Origin: Arthrobotrys musiformis
Taxonomy: Eukaryota > Ascomycota > Orbiliomycetes > Orbiliales > Orbiliaceae
DNA length: 64,000 nucleotides
Assembly: GCA_036971715.1 (NCBI GenBank)
Contig: JAVHJL010000010.1
Span: 248,001-312,000, forward strand
Direction: 5' to 3'
In this document: positions 1 through 11,097 of the stretch, piece after piece
How the letters are laid out: every line of letters begins with the position of its first letter
Numbering within the stretch: position 1 is the stretch's first letter
Position numbers and translations under genes: made by a program
The notes under the pieces: generated by a model
Database searches by the model: none
Seen by the model: only the letters and a program-made list of their open reading frames with translations
Told to the model about the DNA's origin: nothing

Positions 1-2551
1 TAGTCTCATATATTAAATAAGGTATTTCGCATACCCCTCGGTACCAGGTGACTTGGCTACTTAAGCACCAAGGTAGCAAAGAAATTAAACTAGCATAGCA
101 ACTATGGACGTTCTCGGGGAATCCCAACATATAGATCTTCACTACCAACAGGACTCCGTGTTGCGATTTTTGTTTTCAGGAATGCATGCATTGATCGTGG
201 GTGCTAATAATATATACTAGCCTCGAATGCTATGTATACAGCGGTGGACATGGCTAAAGTTGGGGGGATGCGATGCCCTGGAGTTCAGATTATCCTCGGC
301 TGTCGTGTTTTCTATACAGGTTTGTATACGAGGTCAGCTATCCAGCTGAGGGTTTGAATAAATGTATACATGGGAGTTAAGTAGGATAACCCTGTTTGGT
401 TTAGTATTTTGGTATTTGGTTGTCGGCTGGAGTAGCCTGACTTCATATATGCGGCGGAAAGCCCGGTTTGTGTAGCACAATGTCATGGTGGGTTTGCTGA
501 CAGCCTGGTTCCTTGCCCGGCACGGCCGTGGGATAACAGGCATGGTTGTTCAACAGTTCCTGCCGCGAGAAAAGAAAGCTACTGGTTGGCCGCCGCGAGC
601 GTCTCATTATCATCGCTTTTATCCCGTTACTATCATGATTACATTTTCGGCATTGACACCTGATATCCACCAGATGATATGTAGCTCTGGTAGTACATTT
701 ACATACTTTCGCGCTTCGCGTTGGCTGATGTCAAACTTTCAGTTTTTCCTTCCTTTTTCCTAGCCACTATCATGTGAAAGTCACAAAAAAAACACTCTCA
801 ACCTTATTTTCACAACCACGTTTTTACCCCTTCCCCCTCCGCCAAATGCGAGTGATAATTCGAGGGATTTATTACCGCGGATGTGAGGCTCAAAAACCGA
901 GAGAGGGGGACCGTACGTAGTATTGGGTATGTTTCAATATTGATAAAATTTGTGATTGAACGGGATCGGGCATGATGCAAGCACCGGACCCAGCAAGCAA
1001 AAGGGTTTGAAAGGTTTTCCCGCAACCGATCACACCCACCTTGGAGGCCCCACCACCTGGCTGTCAGTTTTGTTATCCAACGAGGGAAAGGGCATCGTTA
1101 GCTTGCTTGGCTTGGGTGGGTAGGTCTGGGACGCTAATGTTGAGCTCGTCAATGGCAGGGGAAAAAAAGAAAGCTTTGCGCGAAAAAAAAAAAAAAAAAT
1201 TTAAAAGTTTTTTTTTTTGTGGTGGGTGCGCTCGTAGGGCTTAATAATTTAGTAGGAATATTACCCCCGCTATTATGACGCCTATCGATAAGTACCTAAT
1301 TGGGTACATCAGTGACTTGGGGATCTGAGTTTCTGAGAGAAGGCGCGAACATGTGAAGAGGATGAGGGTTATCGTATAGGCATGTACGAAGATGAAAGAT
1401 AGAGGGGTTTTAGGGGATCACGATGAGCGGGGATTGACGAGAAGAACAGGTCCTTCCGGTAGGGCAGAGCGCGGGGCAGGGGAGCCATCTGCGTGAGGTT
1501 GCAGGATGCATACATCCCATCGCCTCTTACTTACCTGCTGCTTCACTTCATCCAAATTGACCGCCTGGCGCCGAGGCTGGTACTATTCGAATTGGCCGCC
1601 TGGCATCGAGGCTATCCAGGCTGGTGGTATTTTTCTTTATATATTATATTATATTCTCGATTTAGCCCAGCAGATCTTGGAGGGAGTGGGTGTGGTACTT
1701 ACCTACATACGATACTGCATATAGCACATGTACCTTTCCCCGGGTTATATTGTCACGGTAGATTTTTGTAGATCGGGCCGAATATAAGTACATGCATACA
1801 CAATACATATACATCCTCACATACAACGATACATGCACAAGGAGAACCGGCCTGATCTTGGTTAGACTGGATTAGGATACCTTGTAGGAGCAGTAGTACC
1901 ATGACCTAAATATACCGTGCCTGGCCATACTGATAGAGGTACCGGTGGAGGAAAGGGAAGCGAGAGGGAAAAACAAGAGAGAGAGGCTTCCCTGTAGGTT
2001 TCAATTTGGGTGTGGTGTGGTGGAGGAGAAGAGGACCATCGACGAGCAGAATTGACAGAGAGGAAGGAAGAACGACCGACAAGCAGGTTTCCCAGTCTCT
2101 TAATCGACCCTCGTCGATTTCTTCCCTTCCTCCTCCTCTTCTTCTCTCCTTCTTTTGCCCTCTTCTCGTTCCTCTCCCCTGATTACCTTGTTATCTGTTT
2201 CTAAGAAAGAACAAGAGACAAATTCGGTTCGACGCTTTGCTGCTGCCGGTTGTTTTATTTTTTTATATTTTTTTCCCTTGCTATTTTTTCTTCGAAGAAT
2301 TTCTCAATCGGTATTATCACGCTCTTCCTCAACCCTGTCGAACTCCTCTGGTCTTAGTTCTTCTTGCCGTATAGATAGAGGTACTTACATACTGACATAC
2401 CTTCTTCAGCACCTGCTCTTGCTTGAGTACCTGGTTATAGTGCTACATCGAGAAGTACTTGTTCCTCTCGTCCGATTTGACGTTAGATACTAGCTGTTAG
2501 TTGAACTTTTTCCTATTCCCATCGCCTTCATCTTCCAGTGTTTGTCTGTCA

Positions 2552-2579
2552 TTTTTTTTTTTTTTTTTTTTTTTTTTTT
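2552..2579 (+). repeat. Poly(dT) tract, 28 bases
   Basis: An uninterrupted run of 28 T residues. It is one of seven T or A runs of 21-30 bases in this window, six intergenic and one in an intron of the transporter gene. Confidence 0.95.
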
Positions 2580-3119
2580 CAAATCCGTTTGTCATCAACA
2601 TCACCACCTACCAATTCTCATCCTCGCCATATCTTCTTTCTTCTTCTGCTGCTGCTGCTATTGTTACTCTTCAACTTCATCGCTGCTGCTGTTTGCTGTC
2701 TGTTCCATTACCGTGTGTGAGTACGTACTTGATCTTTTTGCGTTACCGTTTCCCTCATCCTCATCCTCCCTCAAATCATCACCGTCATTATCACCACCAT
2801 CATCACCATCACTATGATCATTGCCATCATCATCACCACCAGCTATCTTCCATCTTCACCATATCATCATATCATCCTGTCCTATCCAATTCCATCATCT
2901 CGTATCACATTTTAATATATTCCGTCCTATTTTATCCCGTCCCGTCCCATCCCATGTCTCCTGGTGCTCCAACCACTATGGCGGTCTGCATTCCTTCTTG
3001 GTGTGCTGGTGCCTTTGCATTCTTTGAAACAACACGCCTTTCGTCTCTCCCTCTCCCTCTCCTCCAGCCGAATTTAATTTATTTTAATTTATTTCAATTC
3101 TCTTTATTCCCTTTTATTC

Positions 3120-3178
3120 CATTTTTATTTTATTTTTATTATTTTATTTTTATTATTTTATTTTTATTATTTTATTAC
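3120..3178 (+). repeat. AT-rich tandem repeat, period about 15
   Basis: Repeated TTTTATTATTTTATT-like units inside the pyrimidine-rich region upstream of the RRM gene. This is simple-sequence DNA with no coding signal. Confidence 0.85.
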
Positions 3179-3794
3179 TGTTTGAATGTTTGTCTTTTGA
3201 CCATGCATCCGGGTAATGGCATTCTGTGCGTTGTGTTGTTTCCATGCCTTTCTGCGGGCTTATCGCTGCCCACCCACTGCCCACTGCCCACCGCCCACTG
3301 TTGCCCACCTGCCCGCCCATCAGATCTGCCCGCCCGCCCACCTTTTAAATTCCCCATCCGCCCACATCCCACCTTCTTCCTCTTCTCTTCTTCCCCGCCA
3401 CCGACTCTTAATAGACTCTCCCGTCAACCATCCACGCTTTTTTTTCTCCTTCTTTGCTTCCCGTTCTGCTTTCTTGCTTCGTCGTTTAATCGTTCGTCGC
3501 ATTTCTGTTCGCACGTCTTTCTTCCGATCGGCTTCTTCGGTTTCTAACCATCTTCAGCTTTTTTTCGCCATCGTCGTCGTCGTCAGTCCACGTCGTAGCA
3601 ACCCCGATAATAGACAAAAGTTCATCCTTCCGTCTTTTGTTGTTTCTGCTGCAACTTGGCGTCGAGTCCTTGGGATTGAATTTTCCGTCTGCAAATCAAG
3701 AATTCTCTCTTCTCTCTCGACATCATTTACACGGAGTTATCTTGCTGTTCTTCGGATTCCCATCTCTTTCCGTTTTCCAGTATCAAAACTGTAA

Positions 3795-3870
3795 GTCAGC
3801 CTCATCATCATCATCACCATCATCACCATCATTATCATCATTATCATCATCATCCTCCTCATCCTCATCC
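3795..3870 (+). repeat. TCA/CAT microsatellite
   Basis: A run of TCATCA/CACCAT trinucleotides in the presumed 5' untranslated region or leader intron of the RRM gene. It is low-complexity DNA, and any open frame through it is an artefact of the repeat. Confidence 0.85.
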
Positions 3871-4259
3871 TCCTACTTCCGGTAGTATTTTTATTTATTT
3901 TTATTTTTACTTTTTAAAATTTCTTCCCTTCCCCTTCCCTTCGATTCCCCCCTTCCCTTGCTTGCTTGGTTGCATTCATTCTTTGTTCTACCCGCCGCTT
4001 CTTCCCTTCTCTTTTCCGGTATGACGGAGAAGGCGAAAAAAAAAGATTTTTAACCCTCCTCCCACAATGGAAATTTTTTGGGAAAACTCTGCGGATCCTA
4101 ACACTTTTACTTTTTTCTCTTTTCTTTTTTTTTCTTTTTCTCACATACAGTCGTCCTCTCTTCCAACTTTTTAGAAACGACCTTTCCGACACGGTTTACT
4201 CTTCCACTCTTTTCGTTTTCATAGAAAAGTAGTCTTTCAGCAACAACCTCATCGTCATC

Positions 4260-6989
4260 ATGTCTTTCCAATACTCACAATACGACCAACAAGGAGGTTC
4301 CACCTCTCCCGGAGGCACCAACCAGCAAGGCCAGAACCAAGCCGCCAACCCCGGACAACCCCAAAGCCAGTCCCCAGCTCCATTCAACGGCAACGGGTCC
4401 GCTAACGGTGCCAACGGCAATGACGCCAAGACTACCCTCTGGTGCGTATAATCGCCTATATCCTATATATAACCTTTTCATTTAGGAATGAATGCATGCT
4501 AAATTAGAACCTCCTCGTTTGTCTTTCCTATATAGGATGGGTGAACTTGAGCCATGGATCGATGAGAACTTCATCCGAAGTGTCTGGTACAGCCTCGGTG
4601 AACAAGTTAATGTCAAGATGATTCGCGACAAATTTAACGGGTGAGACTACCATACATTCTATATTTTGTGGGCAAATGAATTAACGACTTGCGATCTAAC
4701 CAATTCTGTATAGTAGCGCCGGGTACTGTTTCGTCGATTTCACTAGTCCACAAGCTGCTGCTAAAGCTTTGGCTTTGAATGGTACCCAGATTCCAAACAG
4801 CAACCGCCCATTCAAGCTCAACTGGGCTTCCGGCGGCGGCCTCGCTGACAGGAGGTACGGGGTCTCCCTTCGTTTTTCCCTTTCCCATCCCCATCCTTTC
4901 CGTGTTTAAATATTCTAACGAGCACTCACATGCAGAGACGACCGTGGTCCTGAATACTCAATCTTCGTCGGCGATCTCGGCCCAGAGGTTAACGAGTTCG
5001 TTCTCGTTTCCCTCTTCCAGGGTCGATTCCAATCTTGCAAGTCTGCCAAGATTATGACTGATCCTATCAGCGGCATGTCCCGCGGATACGGATTTGTTCG
5101 ATTCGCCGATGAGATGGACCAGCAGCGCGCTCTCACTGAGATGCAAGGCGTCTACTGCGGAAACCGACCTATGCGTATCTCTACCGCGACCCCGAAGAAC
5201 AAGGGTGGAAATCAGGGCATGATGCAGCAGGGCATGGGAGGTATGGCTCCCCAAATGGGAATGTACACCATGGGTGCCCCCACCATGGGGTACTACGGCG
5301 CTCCTCAGCCAATGAACCAATTCACAGATCCCAACAACACTACTGTCTTCGTCGGTGGACTTTCCGGTTACGTCACCGAGGATGAGCTCCGCTCATTCTT
5401 CCAGGGATTCGGCGAGATCACCTACGTCAAGATCCCACCAGGAAAGGGATGCGGCTTCGTTCAGTTCGTTCAGCGACATGCGGCGGAAATGGCCATCAAC
5501 CAAATGCAGGGATATCCAATCGGCAACTCTCGCGTCAGGCTCTCTTGGGGCCGCAGCCAAAACAACTCTGGACCCGCCGGCACTCCATACCGTCCAGCCC
5601 CTCCACCACCCGTCTACCCATCCATGGGAATGGCCCCTCAACACCCATTCGGACCATACGCTCCACTAAAGTAAACGCCCTCCCCGACTTGTTTCGTTAA
5701 CAAAAATCCCAACTACAGGCTACGTGGGTTTCTAAATTTGTTTTCTGCTTTCACGGTGTTTTTTTTATCCTTCTCTCTTCCTTCTATCGTATTTCCTTTG
5801 TTCCTTTGTTCCTCCCTTCGTGTTTTTTTTTTTCTTTCCTTCTTCTTTTTGCTTTATCCTTCTTCCCCTACGCCCTGATGGATTTTGGTCCCTTCCCTTT
5901 TTTCGTACTTCCGACGTTTTCCCCTTTACTTTATTCCTCGCTGTGGATGTTCTTTGCTCCTTTCCTTGCGCACTGTTTTATGGAAAACCAACGGAGTTCA
6001 AATGTTATGGCACCACAAAATTCACTTTCATCTCTTTTACGGGTCGATTATGAAATCCTTCAATTATGATGCAACCGGGAACAAGTTCCCAAAAGTCACT
6101 TACTGTTTCCTACGGATAACTCAGTTCTTTATTTGAAAGAGGACCCGCAGACAGGACGCTGCTGCTGATACACTCCTAATATCCACTGGTGGTTCGAGTC
6201 TCTTTCTGTTATTTTATCTCTGCGACCAAAAGCTTTTGCTTTTCCGTTACTGGGCTCTTGGATCGGGTGGTCGATGCATGCAGTTTCTATACCAAAGACG
6301 ACCGCTTCTTGTCTGATTCGTTTTTTTATATAAACGGGGTGCTCTACAAAAATTATGGGTGCTACGATACTGTTTCCTCTGTTACAATTTTGCCCCTTTG
6401 CTAGTTTTTCCGGGATTTCTGTTTGCCTTTCCCTTTTTTTTGTCTTTTATTTCTGTCTCAAACCTTTTCAAAAAAATTTTCCCTTTCTTTTTTCCCAATC
6501 ATAGCATATATCAAAGATGTCCAACTGTTACGAAAAGGTATATCAGAATGGAAACTTCTTCACTCTCTATCTCTATTTTTACGATTTAACCGTATTATTT
6601 TCTTAAACCCCACTGGATCTACACGAAGGGCTTGTGACACTGCGCGATTTGATGTATATGTCTCTACACACCGTTGAACTCGAAAACCCACGTAGCCGGA
6701 ACAACCCTCCCCTTACACCTATCTAGATATGGAAAGCTAACCGTGGAAACCCTTATGATAATGTAGTCCCAATGCATATCCAGTCCATTCTGAGAAGCCC
6801 GAGGGTGCTGAAGGTGCCGAAGGTGCAGCCGCACCAGCTGGAATGCCCGGTGCCATCCAGAACCCCGTCCCTCCTACCGAAATCCTTGGTGTAGAAAGGC
6901 TGAACCAGATGGTGGCCTCTAATGACGCCTCCGTTGCCGACCGACTGGAAGCCGATGGACGTCCATTCTTGAGTGTCTACGCTCAGTAA
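4260..6989 (+). CDS. csx1: Three-RRM RNA-binding protein, Nam8/Ngr1/Csx1 family
   Basis: Exons 4260-4441, 4536-4640, 4714-4854, 4936-5670 and 6767-6989 join to 461 residues. After a Q/N/G-rich head come RRM1 (about residues 58-135; TTLWMGELEPWIDE), RRM2 (about 150-228; IFVGDL with GYGFVRF) and RRM3 (about 278-350; VFVGGL with GCGFVQF), the standard order of this family. Known members bind U-rich or stress-regulated mRNAs and, as Nam8, the U1 snRNP. The last intron is 1,096 nt, ends with a gctaac branch site and tag acceptor, and restores the frame into a conserved-looking tail ending FLSVYAQ. An in-frame TAA lies 2 nt inside the donor, so an unspliced message would end just after APLK. Which paralogue this is cannot be settled by eye. 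Confidence 0.9.
5671..6766 (+). other. 1,096-nt terminal intron of the RRM gene
   Basis: Donor gtaaac at 5671, branch-like gctaac at 6736-6741, acceptor tag at 6764-6766. It is about 15 times the typical intron here. It is T-rich, and I see no supported gene inside it. Retention adds only one more codon before the TAA at 5672-5674, so this region may also serve as an alternative 3' untranslated region. Confidence 0.75.
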
Positions 6990-8128
6990 ACGCCCATCCC
7001 CGCCTCCTTTTATTTCCAGCCTCGAACAGAATCTGTAGCACGCGATGCCGTCCTTCAAAACCTTTAATATATTTTTACCGTATGACATTTTTTGTTTGAT
7101 GTATGGGGTTATGTTCTCGCCGCTCCCGGAGTTCATCATGCTTTTCCTTGTGTCCTTCTTTATTTTTTCATCCAGGCAAATAGTAATCCTACGTCGCGTA
7201 CATGTCGTTGTTCCACAGGTGTTAAAATTGTTAGTTTGACTGCATGAACGGTTGCGCTGGCTTTCCTACTTTTCCTTTTCTATCCCAGATCGTTATTTGG
7301 CATTCCTTTGATTTCTCTACCATCCATACAGAATGGCTATGCCCTACAATTATGCTGTGATGAAAGTGTCGTTTTTCGTCGTCCTTCTAGTCCTCCAGTG
7401 TTATGGGGATTGTTTCCTTCTTCCTTCCTTTTCTCTTTTACTCCACAGGCTCATAGTTTTTATTCCTCTCATTCTTCTCCTAAAAAAGTATGATACTGCC
7501 TACATGTTTAATGTTTTCCTCGCAACGGTTAGCATTTATTTTCCCCGTCTATATCTTACCATAACTTCTTCTTTTCCCTTATCTTATGAGGGTCGCTATG
7601 ATGATCGCAAAAGTGTTTGTAAGTGCGAAAATGGAACTTGTGGGCTCGAGGTCGGTCTATATTATAACTGCGCGGCTTCATTTGGAATTGAGATTGTATG
7701 TAGACGAAAGCAACTCTCTGAAAACCAAATTCAAAAGTAATCTCAGTTTTGTGCTATATAGCTGCTCCTCCCCGAAGATATTGGCATGCCGAAAATAATC
7801 GAACTCTCAAAAGGGAAGTTTCTGGGGTGCGTGTGTAGCATAGGCCTGCGCATGTGCCGTCGTTGTGGTATTTTGAGACCGTCGCGCCGTGAAAGCTTTC
7901 CACTGCATTCCGTCACGTCTTCCTGGTCCCAGCCAAAACACAAACACCAGGGTATACAATCTCCGGTCTCAACTACAGCAAACACCACGAAATGGAATGA
8001 GATAACCCTATTGATTCCAACTATCCTTGGTTCCGGAGCATCTATTCCAGCTGCTCTAAACACCGACGTCATCAAACTAGCTGAGCTATAAAGATTCCAA
8101 AACAAAAGATCCAAGCTATCTTTTACCG
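6990..8128. other. Intergenic, RRM gene to F-box gene
   Basis: T-rich 3' flank of the RRM gene followed by the promoter of the F-box gene. A 135-codon frame from 7333 has a hydrophobic start, but I see no family resemblance and do not call it. No RNA gene or repeat was recognised. Confidence 0.5.
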
Positions 8129-10127
8129 ATGCGGTTCGAATCTTCAAACGTCCAGCTCGAAGCTGCTGAAAAGCTACAGGCGGAAGCTACGGCAGCTATC
8201 CGGAAGGGCAACTACAATGTTGCGATTGAGAAACTATCGGAGGTACTTTATTTTTCAAGTCGAACCAATACTTTAGCTGCGGTGGTTTAATAATTTCGTC
8301 TTTTTAAAAGGCTATCGATATGCAGCCACCCATACTTATGGGACTCTTGGATACGCGAGCAGCGCTGTACGATAAGACTGAGAAATTGAAACTGGCATTG
8401 AAGGATGCGAAGACTATGATGGGACACGAGAAAGCAAATCCGAAGGTACGTGGTAGCAGGTCTTGAAGTCACCGTCTTATAACGAATGGAAGCTAAGAGA
8501 TACCGGCGATATACAGGGCTACCTTCGGGCCGGCAAGGTGCTCCACCGTCTTGACAAAGCCGATCTTGCGATCGAAATATACAAGCTCGGAATCAAGCAT
8601 GCCGAACCATCCGACCCACAGCTCCCCCGTCTCAAGGAAATCCTCGAAAAGGCGCAGGAAAAACAAAATAGAGTAATGAAAGCTGCTGCGAAGAAGGTCT
8701 ACGATCCCATGGAAGTTCTTCCGCTTGAACTTTTGGAAATGGTCCTCGGTCATCTTCACTTTCAAAACATCGTGGCAATGCAAAGGGTATCGAAGACCTG
8801 GCAGCGGGTAATATCGAGCAGTGCTCGATTTTGGACTACTCTGGATTTCTCCCGTGCGCGGAAGCCTATTAGCAAAACTGCGCTGAAAAGTTGCATCAGC
8901 AAGTCGAAGTACACTCTCACGAAGGCTGTTTTGAACCGAATACACAATTACAACGATACGACATTGATCGATATGGTCAGCATTTGTAAGGATTTAGAGT
9001 ATATGAGGATCATGGATGGGCTGGTTGGGAGTTCGTTGACCAGGGCGATGCAGTTGACGAGGAGTTTGAAGACTCTGGTACTTCACTGCCAGATCCCGTT
9101 TACGACGCTCGAGGGGATGCTTAACCCGGAGGCGCCGCTGGAGCATTTGGAATGCCTGAATTTGGGACAGACGAAGAGGTCGCAGGAGTTGAGCTTCGGG
9201 AAGAAGGAGCCGTGCACTTCTTTGAAGAGATTGCTGGTGAACTTTGCGGATTTGGAAGCCGCGTCCGTGAAGAGAATGGTGCATCTGGTAGGTTCTGTCC
9301 CCTGTATGATATTTGGGCGGATTCTCCGTTTTGATTGGGGGATTGTATGCTCATACTTGCGAGTGGTCTAGGGGAGCCTGCTGGAACTTTTACCGAACAT
9401 ACAAGAGCTTCAACTGAACAAAGTACAAATCAACTTGGAGATACTAGACTTTACGCCTCTGGAGAATTTGGAGACCTTTGTCTGTCGAAATTCCAATCTC
9501 GCAGCGGTGGATATCAGGTATCCGCCATCGCTCAAAGTATTAGACGTCGCAGGTACGAAATTCATCGGCCATAATACGACCGAAAACCAAGAGACTCTGC
9601 CGAGCCTGAAGATGCTCAATGTGACCAGATCGAATCTGCCCAAGGAGGCTTTACTTGAACTTGTCCCTCCATACGAAAATCAATTGACCCATCTCCGGAT
9701 CGGCTGGGCGAACAATATCAGATTCGAAGACGTGCTTGAAAACTATCTGCGGAGCAAATCGCTAGACGGGCTGGAAGAACTCTCCGTCGAAGGAGATTAC
9801 GAATACAATAATAGATCCGTGCGGGAGCTTTACAGTTTACCCTCCCTGAAAAAGTTGAACTTGTCATCAACTTCGGTCAATGGATCTGGCGTCTACCAGC
9901 TGATATCAACGGGCGAGTGCCGCGGAAGCATCAAGGAAGTCATCATGAATGGCGTTGATAGGGTCTCCGCTGACCTTGTCAAGTTCGCAAGCGACAAGGG
10001 GGTTAGAATCGTCCAAGTTCCGGAAGGTGGGAGGGAGTGGCAGTTGATGCAGGGCGAGAATTCGGGCCCGTTCTTGAGGCCCTCAGGCCCCGAAGAGCGT
10101 TTCGCTGGAGGGCGGGCCTGGTTTTAA
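8129..10127 (+). CDS. pof3: TPR/F-box/leucine-rich-repeat protein, Pof3/Dia2 type
   Basis: Exons 8129-8242, 8311-8445, 8517-9287 and 9372-10127 join to 591 residues. The N-terminus (about 8-125) forms TPR-like helical repeats (AAEKLQAEA, YLRAGKVLHRL). An F-box follows at about 146-190 (PLELLEMVLGHL), and the rest is leucine-rich repeats. This order is that of S. pombe Pof3 and S. cerevisiae Dia2, substrate receptors of SCF ubiquitin ligases that act on replication forks and genome stability. The F-box would contact Skp1. All introns are 68-84 nt, with gtac/gtag donors. The orthology is inferred from domain order, not from a search. An RNI-like F-box protein of another subfamily is the alternative. 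Confidence 0.82.
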
Positions 10128-11097
10128 AGGCGATTATGCAAGTTGCTTACTCGAATTTTCATCGCCTTTGCATTACGGCACGCGAAAAGATGTCACGAAT
10201 TAATGAAATGTGCTCCAGCTTGCGTGGATGTCGACGTGAGGTTGAATGGATGTATGGATATATCTGCGAATGACGGGTGTAAGCAGGCTGCATTCGACGA
10301 TTTTGAATATTAAATTATGTAATATAGAGAAGCCGGGGCGTTACAGGTTTATTTATGACGGGTAGATTACATGGCAGGAAGATGCAGCGTGAGAGTTCTT
10401 ATGTGGCTGAAGTGCGAATTAGAACCTTCGTTCTGGCTGGCCTTTGCATGTTAAAAATCGCGTGCTTGCAGTCGGGCCCGAGGCCGCGGGCTGCACGCTA
10501 TTTTCCTCGGTGCCGAATCATCAGAACGGCTCCCAGTCGTTCTATTATGTAATAACTAACTATCTCTGTAAGGCGCTGGGCCCAGGCCATGGATTGGGTT
10601 GTTTCCATAGAGCTCTTTTGATCCCTCGCATCTACCCGAGCGTGAATGCAATGACTCGACACAATGTATTACGAAATCACCTCCCAAAAGAACATCGAGA
10701 TCTGGACCCACTGGACGGAGAATGGTCTGGGGTGTTTTCCCTTTCGTCGTGATTATTGAGCACACACTTGGCTTTGCTGCGCATCCACCGATACACCGGC
10801 AAAACCTTGGCCCCGGTTAGGAACGTTGCGTTTTAAGCTTCGCAAGCTTTTGAGAGCCTCTTTAGCTTTTTTTTTTTTTTTTTTTTTCTCCCTTTCTCTT
10901 CTAATTTTCTCCTTAGTAAGAACGAAGATATATAAAATTTCACGGTTCCCCGGCCAGTTTTTTATCTGGTTCTTTGACGATGGACTGTGGATTTCTTTAG
11001 AGGATATTCTTACTATTCTTTTTGAATTTGGCCGTCATCACGGTCCTTTTTCATATACTCTCCTCCCTTTCTTCACTAGTTGGTGTTTTAGGTCAAC
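10128..11097. other. Intergenic, F-box gene to transporter gene
   Basis: No coding sequence recognised. A 21-base T run (10867-10887) is followed by a short T-rich stretch leading to the transporter start codon. The cytosine/thymine bias just upstream of 11098 is usual for fungal promoters. Confidence 0.5.

Larger units (their letters stand above)
1..4259. other. Gene-free stretch and pyrimidine-rich leader of the RRM gene
   Basis: I see no convincing coding region in these 4.2 kb. Open frames here either lack protein-like composition or are runs of F, S, L and P encoded by T/C-rich DNA. From about 2100 to 4250 the + strand is strongly pyrimidine-rich, with CAT/CAC microsatellites (about 2780-2850 and 3795-3870), a 28-base T run (2552-2579), a TTTTATTAT-type repeat (about 3120-3178) and a cccactg/cccacc repeat (about 3265-3335). 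A gtaagt donor at 3792 and a cacatacag acceptor near 4150 are compatible with an intron in the 5' untranslated region of the gene starting at 4260. This last point is inference. Confidence 0.6.

Noticed and set aside
2501..3547. Open frame of 348 codons in the pyrimidine-rich leader
   Set aside because: It is made of F, S, L, P and H runs dictated by T/C repeats and a CAT microsatellite; no family resemblance and no domain.
7333..7740. Frame of 135 codons with a hydrophobic start and some cysteines
   Set aside because: Lies in T-rich flanking DNA, has no recognisable family and no splice or conservation support; a small lineage-specific secreted protein cannot be excluded but is not supported.
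7743..8147. 134-codon frame on the minus strand overlapping the start of the F-box gene
   Set aside because: Opposite to a well-supported start exon; composition is not protein-like.
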